A stretch of 64,000 nt of DNA from Pseudocercospora fijiensis CIRAD86 (GCF_000340215.1 NW_006921540.1:2285728-2349727); one strand, 5' to 3'. Counted from the first letter of the stretch, positions 1 to 11,906 are shown. Numbers and translations: made by a program. The notes: a model not told the origin generated them from the letters alone.

Positions 1-893
1 CTTCTGCTTCTCTTTCGCCTTGGCCGACACAGCGAAGTCCTCTGAGCAGCAACGAGAACACGTGCTCTACCCTCCTCCTCCCCCCCTCCTACCCACCCTC
101 ATCAGGACCTTGCACTGGCACAAACTCCACATCTCCAGCAAATTGGTCCACAGTCTCGGATCCAACAGCCTACAATGACCAATACGACTTACCTCCATCA
201 CAGCTAAACGACGCATCCTCGTGTCGAGACGTTGCAGATGCGATACGATACATTCGACCTGGAGTCGGAGACGAGTTGGAATCGGAGATGGGTTGTCAGG
301 ACGGTAATTATTGCGAAATACCTGCGACTCGGGCATTTGATCTCATGGATAGGTTTTCCTCTGATGATTTGGGTGGATCGAGACGACAATGACAATTGTG
401 GTACGCTTCGGAGAGGGGAAAGATGGGATTTGTTGGAGAGAGTTCTTTCAAGATTAATGTTATTTGTGTGAATTATCACGAGCTTGATACGAGTGTTGAA
501 CACGCCGAGGATGTTCCGTTCCCCACTACTTTATCTGCAATTGCTCCTGGACAACATGATCGGAGCTGAGCCATCGATGCGTTGCCCATACGCCTCATTG
601 ACCACGAGTCGAGGACGCCGTTTGCCTGAGAAGTAGATGCAAGTTGGTCCAGTTGAGTCTGGGGATGCTCCATTCTAAGATCTGTTCAGACAGTCAGCAT
701 ATGCTCGAATGAGGCTCTCGATATGTGGTTTGCGGTGACGAAGATTCCAATCAGGCTTTTAGCTCTTGAATTTTTCCACATTAATGTTCAGAACAGGTCT
801 GTGAATTTTCAAAAATTTCATCATTGGAGAAATGTCGGAAGAGATTTTAGCACGTACCTTGACACAGCAGGGTTGAAGCTGATGTCGAACTGG
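1..893. other. Gene-free left edge
   Basis: I find no reading frame here that I can support. A polypyrimidine tract lies near 68-100. At the very edge, positions 1-55 could be read on the minus strand as a short lysine-rich open frame leaving the window, but it is too short to call. Around 857 there is a good minus-strand donor (GTACGT) and near 797 a possible acceptor. These could belong to the 3' part of the gene that ends near 894 if its true end is further left. Confidence 0.4.
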
Positions 894-1882
894 CTAGACA
901 GGATAGCTGGATCGAAGAGGCTGTTGTACGGGAACTCGACGCCAGACTGCTCCAGGACACTGACCGCCTGCGCGTTGGACCACACACAGCTGAGATCCAC
1001 ACTTAAGCTGAGGTGCGCGATGGCCGCTTTCAAAAAGTATCTCGTTCTGCGCCATCGACATGCTAGGGTCGAAGGCATCCCAGCGTCCATCATCCTCAAC
1101 TGCGGTGTTCGGGGCAGCAGGATTGAATGCGTGATCAAAGGGCGTTGTCAAAGACCGGCACCCAGTCGTCAGCTACCTAGGCGCTCAAAGGTGCACCACC
1201 TTGCCGCCACAGTCCTGATAGCGACTGTCCTGCCAACCGAGAGCTCACCGAGACGCTTTGTAGTCACGTTCAGTATGGGCACTGCCTCATCCCACGCCGG
1301 CTGTTCTGCTTGCCGAACATCCATTTCGACCGCGGCAAGATCGGGATCAGGCTGATCAAGCCGTGCTGGATACTCCGCCAGTATCAGCTTGCTTTCAGTG
1401 GCAAGGGCGGCCTCCACTGCAGCGGATATCGAGCGATTGATGCCTTGAGCCGAGAAAGCTGTGGTTGGTCGGTGAACTTGAATAAGGTCAAGAACTGCCA
1501 GCACAGGCCGTGCACTCTTGTAACGCAGCGCAGTGTCAGCGTCATGTGGCCGTTTTGCGAGAGCCAGGCTGTAGGTCGCCAGATATGCTCGAAGATGAGT
1601 GATGTCTGGGCAGAATACCAGCTTTAACGTGCGCGATGTGGACAGAAGCCGCAGGGTAGGTGTGCGCCAGAGGCGTCTCATGCGGTCGGTAGGGAGAGTA
1701 GCTTCGTCCAGCCCGGCCTCCGTAGAAGCAGCTGCATGCTCGAGAGACTCTATGAAAGCAGTCTTGGTGGAGCAGACCACCAAAGTTGATGGTGGTGCAT
1801 GACAATCGAGCACATGCTGCAGGAAGTCCAGTATGCCGGCGCCTTCGAGGACAATCGACTCGAGTGAAGGCATGTCTGACAA
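894..1882 (-). CDS. Conserved-looking fungal protein of unknown function (two exons)
   Basis: I do not recognise this gene. Exon 1 runs from an ATG at 1882 to 1177 and exon 2 from 1099 to 894, around a 77-nt intron (GTAGCT...CGCAG). The joined frame gives 303 residues. Exon 1 looks like real coding sequence, with a hydrophobic N-terminal segment (VVCSTKTAFIESLEH) of alternating strand/helix type, and it closes with a Trp-rich segment that continues into exon 2 as EDDGRWDAFD. The overall look is of a RecA-like or Elongator-subunit-like fold without a visible Walker A motif, which is inference. The last 40 residues of exon 2 look less protein-like, and a second frame in the same place (1138-821) ends at a good GTACGT donor. 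A third exon or a different acceptor is therefore possible. It shares a 457-bp divergent promoter with the AP-3 beta gene. Confidence 0.5.
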
Positions 1883-2339
1883 ATTTTGTCATGTGCAAGC
1901 AACTGTGACTATCGCCATGCAATTTTAGAAGTGAGGCAGATGGATCAAATTGCTGCCGCAGCTGAAGCTGGAAAGTGAGAGTCAGTAGTGGGGAGCAAAG
2001 GCGCCGCGCATGACATGTTGATGCTGCCTCCAGATGATTCAGTTCATGGAAGCGTCGGCGAGCAATGTCGAGCGGCGCGGCGCGACGTTTGGTTGTTCAC
2101 ATGTTGATGTGTTGAAGAAGAAGTAGAAGTTGGTCCACCAACATTTCGTGCTTTGGATGCGAAGTCTTGGCAAGAAGCGCATCCCTGTCAGTGCTCAGCC
2201 CGCACAACGTGGAGCCCCACCAGTGTACGGTGACCAGTGGTCATGAGCTGGAAGGTAGAAGGTCGCCTCACTACACCGGCCAGCTGCAGTTCTGGTCGCA
2301 CTTGCCTGAAGGGCAGCCAGGCAGGCTCGCGGTGACACG
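1883..2339. promoter_or_regulatory. Divergent promoter between the unknown gene and AP-3 beta
   Basis: This 457-bp stretch separates two start codons that point away from each other, so it must hold both promoters. I see no clear TATA box or other named motif. Confidence 0.4.
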
Positions 2340-4887
2340 ATGGAGTCAATTTCGCGCATAAGCTCGATGCTGGAGACAGGTATGCACCGAGAACCACCAC
2401 CACCACCACTACCACCACCACCGCCGCCAGCAACATGGAGAGCATTCGCTGGGAGCTCCCGCAGCCAAAGCTGATGCCAGACACAGCACGCGACTTGACA
2501 CTCGAGGCCGCGCGAGATGCCGGGCCACGAAGAAGCACGAAGCCGCTGCCGGCGCAGCAGATCAAGAAAATGCTGGACAGCAGGAATGAAAGAGACGTGC
2601 TCGACGGGCTGCGGAGAGTGGTTGCGGTATGCTCTGCGACCCCGAGTCCATATGTGTATATACGGATACATGTTGATAATGGCTGTAGATGCAATACTCC
2701 AATCCTCCACAGCCGACGTTGACCTTCTTTCCTGCTGTTCTGAAGACCCTCTCATGGCAGTATCCATCGACACGCCCATTGGTCTACAATTACTTGATCC
2801 ACCATGCTGAGGCTGACCCAGACACTGCTTTGCTGGCGATCAACACAATACAAAAGTCATTATCCGACGCGAATCCGAGAGTGCGGGCAATGGCACTCAA
2901 GACCATGTCCGGAATTCGAGTTCCTGTCATCTCCCAGATTGTCAGCCTCGCCATTAAAAAAGGCGTTAGCGACTTGTCACCCGTGGTCCGCAAGGTCGCA
3001 GCTTTGGCCTGCGTCAAATGCATAAAGCTTGACCCGAATACGCGGCCGCAGGTGGGAGAGTACCTGGCCACGCTCCTGGCTGACAAGCAGTACTATGTGG
3101 CCGGAGCTGCCGTCCAGGCCTTTCTAGAAATATGTCCAGATCGCCTTGATATGATCCATCCAAACTATCGTCGGCTCTGCAAAATGATCGTCGACATGGA
3201 CGAATGGGGCCAGCTTGCGCTCATTAAGCTCTTCACGGTCTACTCACGCAAATGCTTTCCGCGGAGGACGAAGCGAGTCAAGAAAGCCGTCAACCAAGAG
3301 CAGCGTGCCAAAGACTTCTACGAAGACTTGGATGAGCGGGAAGAAAACGAGGATGACTTTGAAGAAGTCGAGCAAATCGATGCGGACCTGGAGCTCTTTT
3401 TGAAATCCATTCAGCCCCTTCTATCGAGTCGGAACTCTGCCGTAATCGTTGCTGTGGCTCGAGCTTACCTTTACCTCTCGCCTTCCAAACACCTACCTCA
3501 AGCTATCGGACCGCTGATAGCTTTGCTACGCTCTCCTCAAGACATCAATCAGGTTGCGCTCTACAATATCGTCCAAGTGTGCCTCACCGATCCAACCTAT
3601 TTCGTGCCATACCTGCGGCACTTCCTCATACGATCGAATGAGGCCCCTCATATCTGGCAGCTCAAGCTGGAAATCCTTACGCTTATATTCCCACACAGTC
3701 CGAAAGAGACGCAAGATTTGATATTGGCAGAGCTGGAACATTTCTCAAAAGGCCATAATGCCCAACTGGTCCGTGAAAGTGTTCGAGCGATAGGACGCTG
3801 CGCGCAGGCTTCAAGTGACGCAACATCGCGACGATGTTTATCATTGCTGCTTAAGCAAATCCGAAGCTCAGATGCCACACTGGTCGGCGAAGCTATGGAG
3901 GTGATACGACATCTCATACAACGCGCTCCAAACGAACACCGCAAAACCGTCATCCGACTCGCCAAGAATCTAGACACCTTATCTTCACCCACAGCTCGAG
4001 CAAGCATAGTCTGGCTAGTGGGAGAATTCGCCGGAATCGACCCAGAAAGCAACATCGCAGCCGACGTCCTCCGAATCCTAATCAAGAACTACCCTGACGA
4101 AAACGACGAAGTCCGCGCACAAATCATCCTCCTTGGTGCAAAAGTCTACCTCCACTATCTCAACGCTAAAAACGAAAAGCAAAAAGCAATCGAAGCCCTC
4201 AATCCAGAAAAGCCGCCGCCGCAAACATCCACGATCCTGTCAGATGACACTGAAGGTTTCCGTGAAGACGCTTTCTCTTCAACACCCGAGAAACCAGAAG
4301 AAGCCGAAAGCAAACCCAAAGATCCCATCGAACTCCTCTACGCCCACACCATGCTTCTAGCGCGGTACACACCCTCCTACTCCCTCCGTGACCGTGCCCG
4401 TCTTTTCCGATCTTTACTCGCAATCGAAACCTCGACAGAACTCGCTTCTCTCTTACTCCTAGCGCCCAAACCTGTGCCGCAAGCTCCCTCGCCTTCGGAA
4501 AGTCGGAGAGATCTCCTTCTTGGTTCTACGGCTCTGGTTCTTGGGACGGAGGTTCGAGGTTATGAGAGGTTGCCGGAGTGGGTGACGGAGGGCGAGGAGC
4601 CGGATTCGAGATTGAGGGATGATGAAGGCGGAAAGGAGTATGTGGCTGATAGAGTCGTGACAGCGGCGGAGAGGTTGGATGAACAGGCAGAGAGGGATCA
4701 CGGGTATAGTGGGGGTAAGGTTAGGAAGGAGAAGACGTTGGATGATTGGTTGGATGAGAGTGAGGAGAGTGAGAGTGAGAGTGAAGAGGAGGAGACTGAG
4801 TCGGAAGAGGAAGAGGAAGAGGACGAGGAAGAAAGTGAATATGAGACGGATAGTGAGGAGGATGAGAGGGCTGGGTTGGTGAAATGA
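2340..4887 (+). CDS. APL6: AP-3 complex subunit beta
   Basis: Large subunit of the AP-3 adaptor, which carries cargo from Golgi/endosome to the vacuole. Three exons: 2340-2379, 2481-2626 and 2689-4887, joined by GT-AG introns of 101 and 62 bp, giving 794 residues. I chose the ATG at 2340 because exon 1 then reads MESISRISSMLET and joins exon 2 at TARDLTLEAARDA, the usual start of fungal AP-3 beta; an ATG at 2435 lies inside intron 1. The adaptin N-terminal HEAT solenoid covers roughly residues 30-580, with family-typical stretches such as HHAEADPDTALLAINTIQKS and KTMSGIRVPVISQIVSLAIK. The tail from about residue 740 is almost entirely Ser/Glu/Asp, the acidic hinge known in AP-3 beta. Length is close to fungal orthologues. 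It converges with the CCA1-TTI2 gene, with only 50 bp between stop codons. Confidence 0.93.
2392..2430. repeat. CAC/CCG trinucleotide repeat in intron 1 of AP-3 beta
   Basis: A run of CAC/ACC triplets, ending in CCG triplets, fills the middle of the first intron. It is read as intron because the exons on either side join into the conserved N-terminus. Confidence 0.8.
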
Positions 4888-4937
4888 TGTCGCAGCGACA
4901 GAATCTTGAGCATTGAATCATTATGATCGATCCCATC

Positions 4938-7909
4938 TCAAGCGAACAAGTCTCTCAACCTCCCATCCACAACCAAAAACCCTTCGCACTCCTTCTCCAA
5001 ATCACATCCCTCTCCCTCTTGCTTCTCCACCGATATTTTCAGCAACCTCACACACTCCCTCAACTCCTTCCTCACATCATCCACGGGCGTCCCGTCCACG
5101 CCTTGGATTTTTAACCAACAAAACATCACACCCTTGAGTACCTCTCCCCTATACACCACCATCCTAGGCCAAGAATTTCTGATCAAAGCCTGCATCGCCC
5201 TAGCCGAAGTCTCGAGCAAAGTCAACGTAGCAATTCCCGTGGGATCAGAAAGACTTTCTGATAGCATGGGTAAGATGTATTTGATGTGTTTCACGGAATC
5301 TATACCGAGTTCATCGAGATAGATGCCAAGTTGGTGGAAGAGGATTTCGAGGATGTGTGGATGAGAGGGGCAATGGGTATAGCCGTAAATGATTCCTTTG
5401 CGAATGATGGTGTCGAGAAGTTTTACGCGGTGCGGTTTGTCGTTGGGGAAGCGGCTTTTGGATAAGATTAGGAGTGCTGGGTATAGTGCTTTGAGGAGGG
5501 GGATTGATTCTTCTTCTGGACTTATTGTGGGGATGTATGTGAGGCAGGGTAGTAGTGCTTCTTCGAAAACTTCGCCGAGGCCGGTGCGGTTGAGAAGGGA
5601 GGTGGGTGTGGATTTGAGGAGGAAGGTGAGGAGTTCTGTTCCTAGTTGTTTGTATTTCGTTTCCCAGTCGTCGAGGAGAGTGAGGATTGGTGGGATGACG
5701 AGGGGCCAGACTTCGGAAACTCGATGCTCGTTCAGGCTTTTGATTGTCCATCCAAGAATGTCGAGAACGAAGGCATCTTTGGAGGATTTCCAAGGCTTGT
5801 TCGCAGTGTCTTCCATTGACTGAAGTGTGATTTTCTGTGGGAGCTGTTCTGTGGTGATTTTACGGCCCTGTTCGGTTACCGTTCTGGGTGTGGCCTTGAT
5901 GAACAGAGGACGAATCGTAAGCTTTAGGAAGTGACGGACAAGATCGAAGGTAAGCTCACCATTGGCTTGGTGATTCTTCACCTCTTCAATTGCTTGTTGA
6001 GCATCATTCGTGCCGGGGTGCCGCAACTGCCAGGCCATGACAACATCGAGAGCATCTTTCATCCATGGACCTGGAGGAGTGCCAATAGCTTTGGCGAGGG
6101 CTTTGCCATCGAGTAGTGGCTTCAGAGCGCAGACATCTGTGATATCGAGAGCGCGAAGATGTTCGATGAAGGCGATGTACTTTCGTTCGATCGCTAAACA
6201 TCGTCAGCGCGATCAGAGTTCAGTGTGGAATCAACAAGTGTTCACTTACTCTCTATCTGGCCTTGATTGTCCGCGAATTCCACCAACAGCGAGTAGATTA
6301 TTTGGCTTCGCCAGCTTGTTCCCCACCTACGTATCGCCATGCCGAGAGCATCGCGAGCGGCAGGATCTTCGCCCTCGAATCTCTTGTCGGGCCGCCGTTT
6401 CCTATCATAGACTTTGTCGACCAGATCTGAGATCTCAGTCTGGTTGCGAACGGAAGCATTGATGACATCGCTGATCTTGTTGGGTGTCTTGATGCCTTCT
6501 CGCGCTACAGTTACCGGAATGGGAGGCGGCGGCTTCTTTCCAGGCTCCGCAGGCTCTGGGTGCGGCGCATCACGATAAGGAATGACCGCCGCAAGAATCC
6601 AGGCGAGATATGACTCTTCGCTGTCTCTCGCTAAATTTTCCTGCAGCACGCCGCCGGAACTGAGTATCTCCTCAAGGGTGTCGATGATTATGCTCCAGCC
6701 TTCAATGTCTGGTGTGTAGTGGTCTTCCTTGGCAACCATAGGTTCGGAGAAGATCGTATCGTACAGGCCAAGAGAAAAGACAAGCCTCATTGCTTCGTGC
6801 GGGTGCGGCCCAAGCAATGCTTTCTCGAGCTCAGTACCGACGCGCTCTCTGCTGATTTTGCGACGCAGCTCGTGCTTGATGTCTTCGTTGCCCATTGCTT
6901 GCAGAGTTTCGTCGTCGATGGTATACTCCAGCCTACTAGCAAAGCGAATGAGTCGCAACACGCGCAATGGATCATCCTTGAAAGTCTGATATGGTTCCAG
7001 CGGAGTTCGAATCAGTTTCTTCGCCATATCCTCGTGGCCTCGGCCGGTGAAGTCCTCAATCTGCTCGGTGTTAATGTTGTAGAACATGGCATTGACTGTC
7101 GCATCACGCCGTAAAGCGTCTTCTACTGGGGTGCCGAACTCCATCTGAGGATTTCGGCTATCATCAGAATAGGTCTCCTTTCTTAAATTGACCAGATCAA
7201 TGTCCAGTCCCAGTATTCGCATGGTAGTAGTCTCGAGATGTTTCGACTTCTCGGGGTTAGCTTCGATCTTGTGCAGACCACCAAGGGTCTTGGATTTGTT
7301 GGTTGCTCCGGCTTTCTGGCTCTGCTTCTCGTTTGCAGCAATTGATTCCAGGCCATACTTTTCGAGATTCCCAGGAATTTCCAGATACTCCTTTAAGCGG
7401 AGGCCAAACTGGTAGCCCGTCATCTTGTTGATAGCCACATCGATATCGTGGCTTTGCACACCTAAAAGCTTGTCCCGAACCCATCCTCCCGTGAAGCGTA
7501 GTGTGATGGGCTGTTTTGCGAGGTCGTCAGGTACGGGAACTTGGCCTTCAGCATCAGGCGGCGATGGTGCGGCATCAATATGCTTTGCAACGTCCAGCAG
7601 TAGCGTGCGAAGTGTTTCTTCCACTGGCGTCAATTCTAGCTTCGCCGGTGCGCCAGACTCATCCTCAATTTCCTGGACGAGCAAAGGCATGTCGGTGGAC
7701 AGGCGGCGACAATGCGATATCGAAGAATGATTCAGTCTCCTTCGTTTCGTGCCCTCATGTGACGGGATGATTTGTCGGACCGCAGGCATGCAAGATACGG
7801 GCTTGCATTGGACGTAACTGGTGGAAGTGATGCTGCGAAGTCGAATCCAGCTTCCAGAGATGTGTCTTCGTCGAGCCCAGTGAGTCAGCCTTCGTGTGAC
7901 TTGAAGCAT
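4938..7909 (-). CDS. CCA1: CCA-adding tRNA nucleotidyltransferase fused to a Tti2-like domain
   Basis: Exons 7909-6250 and 6193-4938 flank a 56-nt intron with a perfect GTAAGT donor and TTTAG acceptor; the join gives 971 residues. The first ~610 residues are a class II CCA-adding enzyme, which adds CCA to tRNA 3' ends: GGWVRD near residue 141, metal-binding DID at 155-157, RRDATVNAMFYN, and DDPLRVLRLIRFASRLEY. The second exon starts inside the conserved CCA1 C-terminus (IERKYIAFIEHL...PGPWMKDALDVVMAWQLRHP) and runs on without a stop into a helical segment with Tti2 family signatures (EVWPLVIPPILTLLDDWETK, NRTGLGEVFEEALLPCL, YRGEVLKG). Tti2 belongs to the Tel2-Tti1-Tti2 chaperone of PI3-kinase-like kinases. 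The N-terminus is Arg-rich and mitochondrial in type, and in-frame ATGs at 7789 and 7690 would give shorter cytosolic/nuclear forms, as known for yeast CCA1. An unsplit transcript has not been shown. Confidence 0.9.
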
Positions 7910-8310
7910 TCACCAGCATGAAATTGGCGACTGCTCACATGCAATATGTATCGTGAGCCCAAGGGGGTGGTGGTCCCGATGCCGATGCCTGCAAGATTGT
8001 TGTGGGTGTCGTTGTGTGCATGTGAAATGTTTGCTCGTGATGTCGAGGCAAGAGTTTGGCATGAGCAGTCTCCACACGCCAGGCGCTGATTGGTCAATCT
8101 TTTTGAGCCTTGTTGACAAGCGACGTCGTAGTCGGCACCAGCTGCCTCTCAGATCATCTGCTGCCACGTCGGCTTCGGCTTTGGTCCTGTGCTATAACAG
8201 AGACATGAGGGAGACTTCACCAAGCGACAGCCCACACGCATAGAATCGCCATCGCCAATGCCAAAATCACTCGTCGTCCACCCGAATACCAGCTCGAGGC
8301 TTTGTCGCCC
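7910..8310. promoter_or_regulatory. Divergent promoter CCA1-TTI2 / TRS85
   Basis: About 400 bp between two start codons facing apart. It has no supported gene. A short out-of-frame ATG at 8258 lies upstream of the TRS85 start and could act as an upstream open reading frame if it is transcribed. Confidence 0.4.
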
Positions 8311-10782
8311 ATGCCCGATCCAATATCGCCGCAGGAGTCTGATTCTGAATCCATCTCTGTGCACAAGAGAAGGCTTGGGAAGTCGCCGCTATCATCCATC
8401 TCGACTCTTCCATACCGCCGAAGTAATGCCTCCTTGTCGAACCTCTTCTCGTCGACGACATCCCTCCCTACTTGGCCGGGCTCGCCCTCTCCGAGCCAGT
8501 CAGGGACGGTGACACCGACCGTGGCGACCAGCAATGGTTCTAGATTCTCGCCCGCTGGATCGACTATACGGTCACCTTCGCCTGCGCCTTCGGGTCAAGT
8601 CAGCAGCAATGATATTAGAGATTTGATACTGCGCGCTTTCTCGCCGCATGTGTCCGTGCTAGCTTCCTACGATACCGAGGAGCTCATACGGCACAAGGGA
8701 GTCAATGGTGGCCTACTAGAGCTATTGCGACCGTTTGGCGAACAAATTCCAGGCAAAGTCACAATTCGTGACAGCACTGGAGTGAGCAGAATATGGGACG
8801 ATTTCGCGATTCGTTTCGCTGGTGTGAAGGATGGCCTGGAGAATCCTCGCACGACGGACAGGAGAAGCACTGACTCGGCTGGTCCTGGTGCGAGATCTGG
8901 AAACAAAACATCAGTGCTCGAATATAAGCCTGCCAGACTACGGACCGGGGGAGATGTGCCGCAGATCGAAGAGTTGGTCGAGCGACACTTGACCTTTTAC
9001 GAGGAGAATTCTGGACCCATAGAGGCCAGCTACATGACAGCCAAGGACACTGCGCAGATCCATGATCCGGCTCGCACGTCTCCATTCTATTCTTTATATT
9101 TACGCCGACTACTTTCCGGCCTTCCTCTCCTCCCGTCCGAAACGCTGAGCCATCCGGTTGCAGCTGTCATTGCTATTTCCTCCAGATCAGCTTCTCCAAT
9201 AGAAGAGCTTCGAGGTCTTTACGACTCGTCAAACTCGGGCGAGCACCGGCTGCCGCAATGGGTGCATAATGAATTCCTACGCTATTATGTTTTGATACAT
9301 GACGAGGATTATGATGATATCACGAAGTCTATGGCCCTGTACGATCAGATGAAGCGACATTTTGGCTTGCACTGCCATCTTCTGCGCCTGCGTAGTACGC
9401 AGTGTGTCTCATCCGACGACGACAGCGTGAGACTCCCTCCGTGCGAATGGACTGCTGCAGCCGAGGAGCTTGCCGAAATTGTTCGACACGAGACCAACGA
9501 GGACGAGGAAGACTCTTCTCCATACATTTTCGAGACCGATGCAACGGCAATTCGCGCATTCGTTCGCGAGATGGTCACGCAGTCCATCATACCTTCTATG
9601 GAGCGCGCTTCTGCAACCTGGAACGACCAGGTAGCATCGCGGCGGCGAGGCTTGAGCGGCAGGTTCATGTCCCTTTCCAAACGATTCACGACGTTCGGAG
9701 GCCGCAACTCGTCAGGGCCGACTCTTGGAGGTGCTGGCAGTAATTATGACAGCTTGCAAGGCTTCTATAGACCCGACGCTCCGGAGGCCATCATGCGCAA
9801 GCTCGGAGACTATGCCATGATGTTGCGTGACTTTAGGCTGGCAAATGGAACATTTGAGATTCTCTGCCAAGACTTCAAGAATGATAAAGCCTGGAAGCAC
9901 TACGCCGGTGCCAACGAAATGGCGGCAGTCAGTTTGATGCTCGCAACTGGGCCCAACAACAAGATTCGCATTGAAGGCATTGACCAGTATCTCGAGACGG
10001 CATATTACTCGTATGTCACGCGGGTCGGTGCGCCTTACAATGCACTACGTACTCTCGTGCTTGGCTTTGAGCTCTTAAAGATGCGAGGAGGCAACGCACT
10101 CGACGATGCTGCCAGATGGGCGAACAGAATACTCGACGACAGACTGATCGGGAGTGTCGGCCACGCCCTGCTCATGGAACGTATTGCTACCTGCTTCGCA
10201 GAAAGAACGGCTGTCGGTGGTCTTGTTGACATCAATAGAGATCGCAAGGCAGCTTTCTGGAATTCGCACGCGGCAGACGCTTGGCTTCGGCTGGAAAAAG
10301 CGTCCCAATCTGAGAAGTGCCTCGCGGAAGCATTTCGGTTGTACGGTTTAGAGGACGACGAAAGTGCTGTTGGCTTCGACCACATGGCCACTTTCCTGTT
10401 CTCCTTGCAGGAGACCGTGGCCGCGAATCGCGGCGGCGTCCATCATCTTGACGAGGAGGACCTGGTCGATGACCTGACCGAGCCGATTCAGCAGGAGACT
10501 GAGCAGATGAGCCAGCAGCCAGCGCCTTCTGGGCCAGTTGGACACGGTCATCGAAGGAGCTTGAGTACTGGTGCCGCGCCTCCTATCGGCACGTTGGGTA
10601 ATGCCCACGCGCATCGCCGGAGCTTGAGCTCCACAACAGGTCCGCCGCAGATACAAGCATCGTTCGATCCTCTCGGCGCAATGCCTAGCGTGTACGAAGG
10701 CGATACAGCACCCACTGCGCGAGATGCGCCTTTGGGTCCAGTGCAGGAACGTAAAGATAGAAGAGACGATGGATTTGAATGA
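8311..10782 (+). CDS. TRS85: TRAPP complex subunit Trs85 (TRAPPC8-like)
   Basis: Subunit of the TRAPPIII tethering complex that activates Ypt1/Rab1 in autophagy and Golgi traffic. A single exon from the first in-frame ATG (8311) gives 823 residues. The N-terminal ~85 residues are Ser/Pro-rich and probably disordered. The Trs85 region follows, with family-type stretches such as NDIRDLILRAFSPHVSVLAS, LPQWVHNEFLRYYVLIHD, and RKLGDYAMMLRDFRLANGTF followed by a TPR-like helical region to about residue 720. The C-terminal ~110 residues are again low complexity (Gln, Ser, Pro). The length is somewhat above yeast Trs85 and normal for filamentous fungi. I did not see introns. It converges with the next gene across 1.1 kb. 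Confidence 0.88.
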   Translation: MPDPISPQESDSESISVHKRRLGKSPLSSISTLPYRRSNASLSNLFSSTTSLPTWPGSPSPSQSGTVTPTVATSNGSRFSPAGSTIRSPSPAPSGQVSSNDIRDLILRAFSPHVSVLASYDTEELIRHKGVNGGLLELLRPFGEQIPGKVTIRDSTGVSRIWDDFAIRFAGVKDGLENPRTTDRRSTDSAGPGARSGNKTSVLEYKPARLRTGGDVPQIEELVERHLTFYEENSGPIEASYMTAKDTAQIHDPARTSPFYSLYLRRLLSGLPLLPSETLSHPVAAVIAISSRSASPIEELRGLYDSSNSGEHRLPQWVHNEFLRYYVLIHDEDYDDITKSMALYDQMKRHFGLHCHLLRLRSTQCVSSDDDSVRLPPCEWTAAAEELAEIVRHETNEDEEDSSPYIFETDATAIRAFVREMVTQSIIPSMERASATWNDQVASRRRGLSGRFMSLSKRFTTFGGRNSSGPTLGGAGSNYDSLQGFYRPDAPEAIMRKLGDYAMMLRDFRLANGTFEILCQDFKNDKAWKHYAGANEMAAVSLMLATGPNNKIRIEGIDQYLETAYYSYVTRVGAPYNALRTLVLGFELLKMRGGNALDDAARWANRILDDRLIGSVGHALLMERIATCFAERTAVGGLVDINRDRKAAFWNSHAADAWLRLEKASQSEKCLAEAFRLYGLEDDESAVGFDHMATFLFSLQETVAANRGGVHHLDEEDLVDDLTEPIQQETEQMSQQPAPSGPVGHGHRRSLSTGAAPPIGTLGNAHAHRRSLSSTTGPPQIQASFDPLGAMPSVYEGDTAPTARDAPLGPVQERKDRRDDGFE

Positions 10783-11906
10783 GATATCCTGGCTTGGCAT
10801 TGTGAGGCATTAGCGACGGCGCGAGGGAAGTTGGGGAAGCATCCGCATATGATACACAGGATAGCAGGATAGGATGTACATCAATCGAGTGACAGTGACG
10901 TCGTTGCTGCCTCTTGCCACCTGACAAACGTTGTGCCTTCCTTGCGGCCAGGAACCCGCTAGCGCCCTCCAGTCAGTCCCGTATCGATTTCTCTGCAACA
11001 CAACATCATGATCCATAACGCGTCAATGGCGAGAGACCACGAATCCTTTGGCAGCGACACGGCCGGCATTGCTCTCAGAGCTCAACACCGTACCTTCCAC
11101 TCCCTCTGCCTCTGCCTGACCAGCAAGGCTTTTCAATACCCCCTTCACCAACAACTAGATGGTAGGCAGCAATGCACGGCACAGATAGACAAAGTCAATA
11201 AGAACACGAAAAAAATATAAAAATATAAAAATGATGCAAATAAATCTTTCATTCCTATCTCCTCTCTCTCCACCTCCTTCCCTTCCCTATACATCATCAT
11301 CCACCGGCATATTTATGCCCTCTATTCAACCCTTTCTTTCATCTTCTTCGGTTCGAGCCTAAACTTTTCGAACCAGACCAACATGTACACTACTACACTA
11401 CTATTCAAGAGACTCTCCTGAGAGCCCCGTAATCCCAAAAAAAATTCCATTCTGTTGGACTTGTGTGGAAATCAAAATACAACGGCGGCGCTAGCGCGAA
11501 AATATAGAGAAAAAAAACAAAGAAACGCTTATGATGAGCATGCCCAAGCCCAACCACAACCAATCGAAGCAGGGGGTATCACAGCGCAAATTGTTTTGAC
11601 CGAAAAAAAAACAAAAAGAAATGCAAGTTTCGCATCGCATCCAGGCAATACATGTTCCAAGAAGAAAAGTTTCTCTTTCCAAGGCTCCAGCCTCCTCGGG
11701 TCCAAGTTTGCGATTATGTATTTCTGGGGTCGATGATTAAAGGAGTGTAAATATCGTTGGACTCGTCATACGTGATTGCGGCCGTGTTTGAGTCAACGTG
11801 CGCAATACGTTTGAATATCGTTCCCGGGGTGGTATTTTATGTGACATATGAAATCAGATGCTTCTGTATCCTGACCTCGAATCTATCGAGTGACAAGCGT
11901 GGCCTT
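10783..11906. other. Convergent 3' region
   Basis: The gap between the stop codons of TRS85 and the disordered-protein gene. It holds no supported gene. A-rich runs around 11208-11245 and 11500-11620 fit 3' untranslated ends and poly(A) signals on both strands. Confidence 0.5.

Noticed and set aside
723..1355. 210-codon plus-strand frame over the 3' part of the first gene
   Set aside because: It lies opposite a better-supported minus-strand gene, is rich in Arg/Ser/His and has no family features; it is a shadow frame.
2435..2722. Start of AP-3 beta at the ATG at 2435
   Set aside because: Using 2340 with the GTATGC...GCCAG intron gives the conserved N-terminus; the 2435 ATG falls in that intron.
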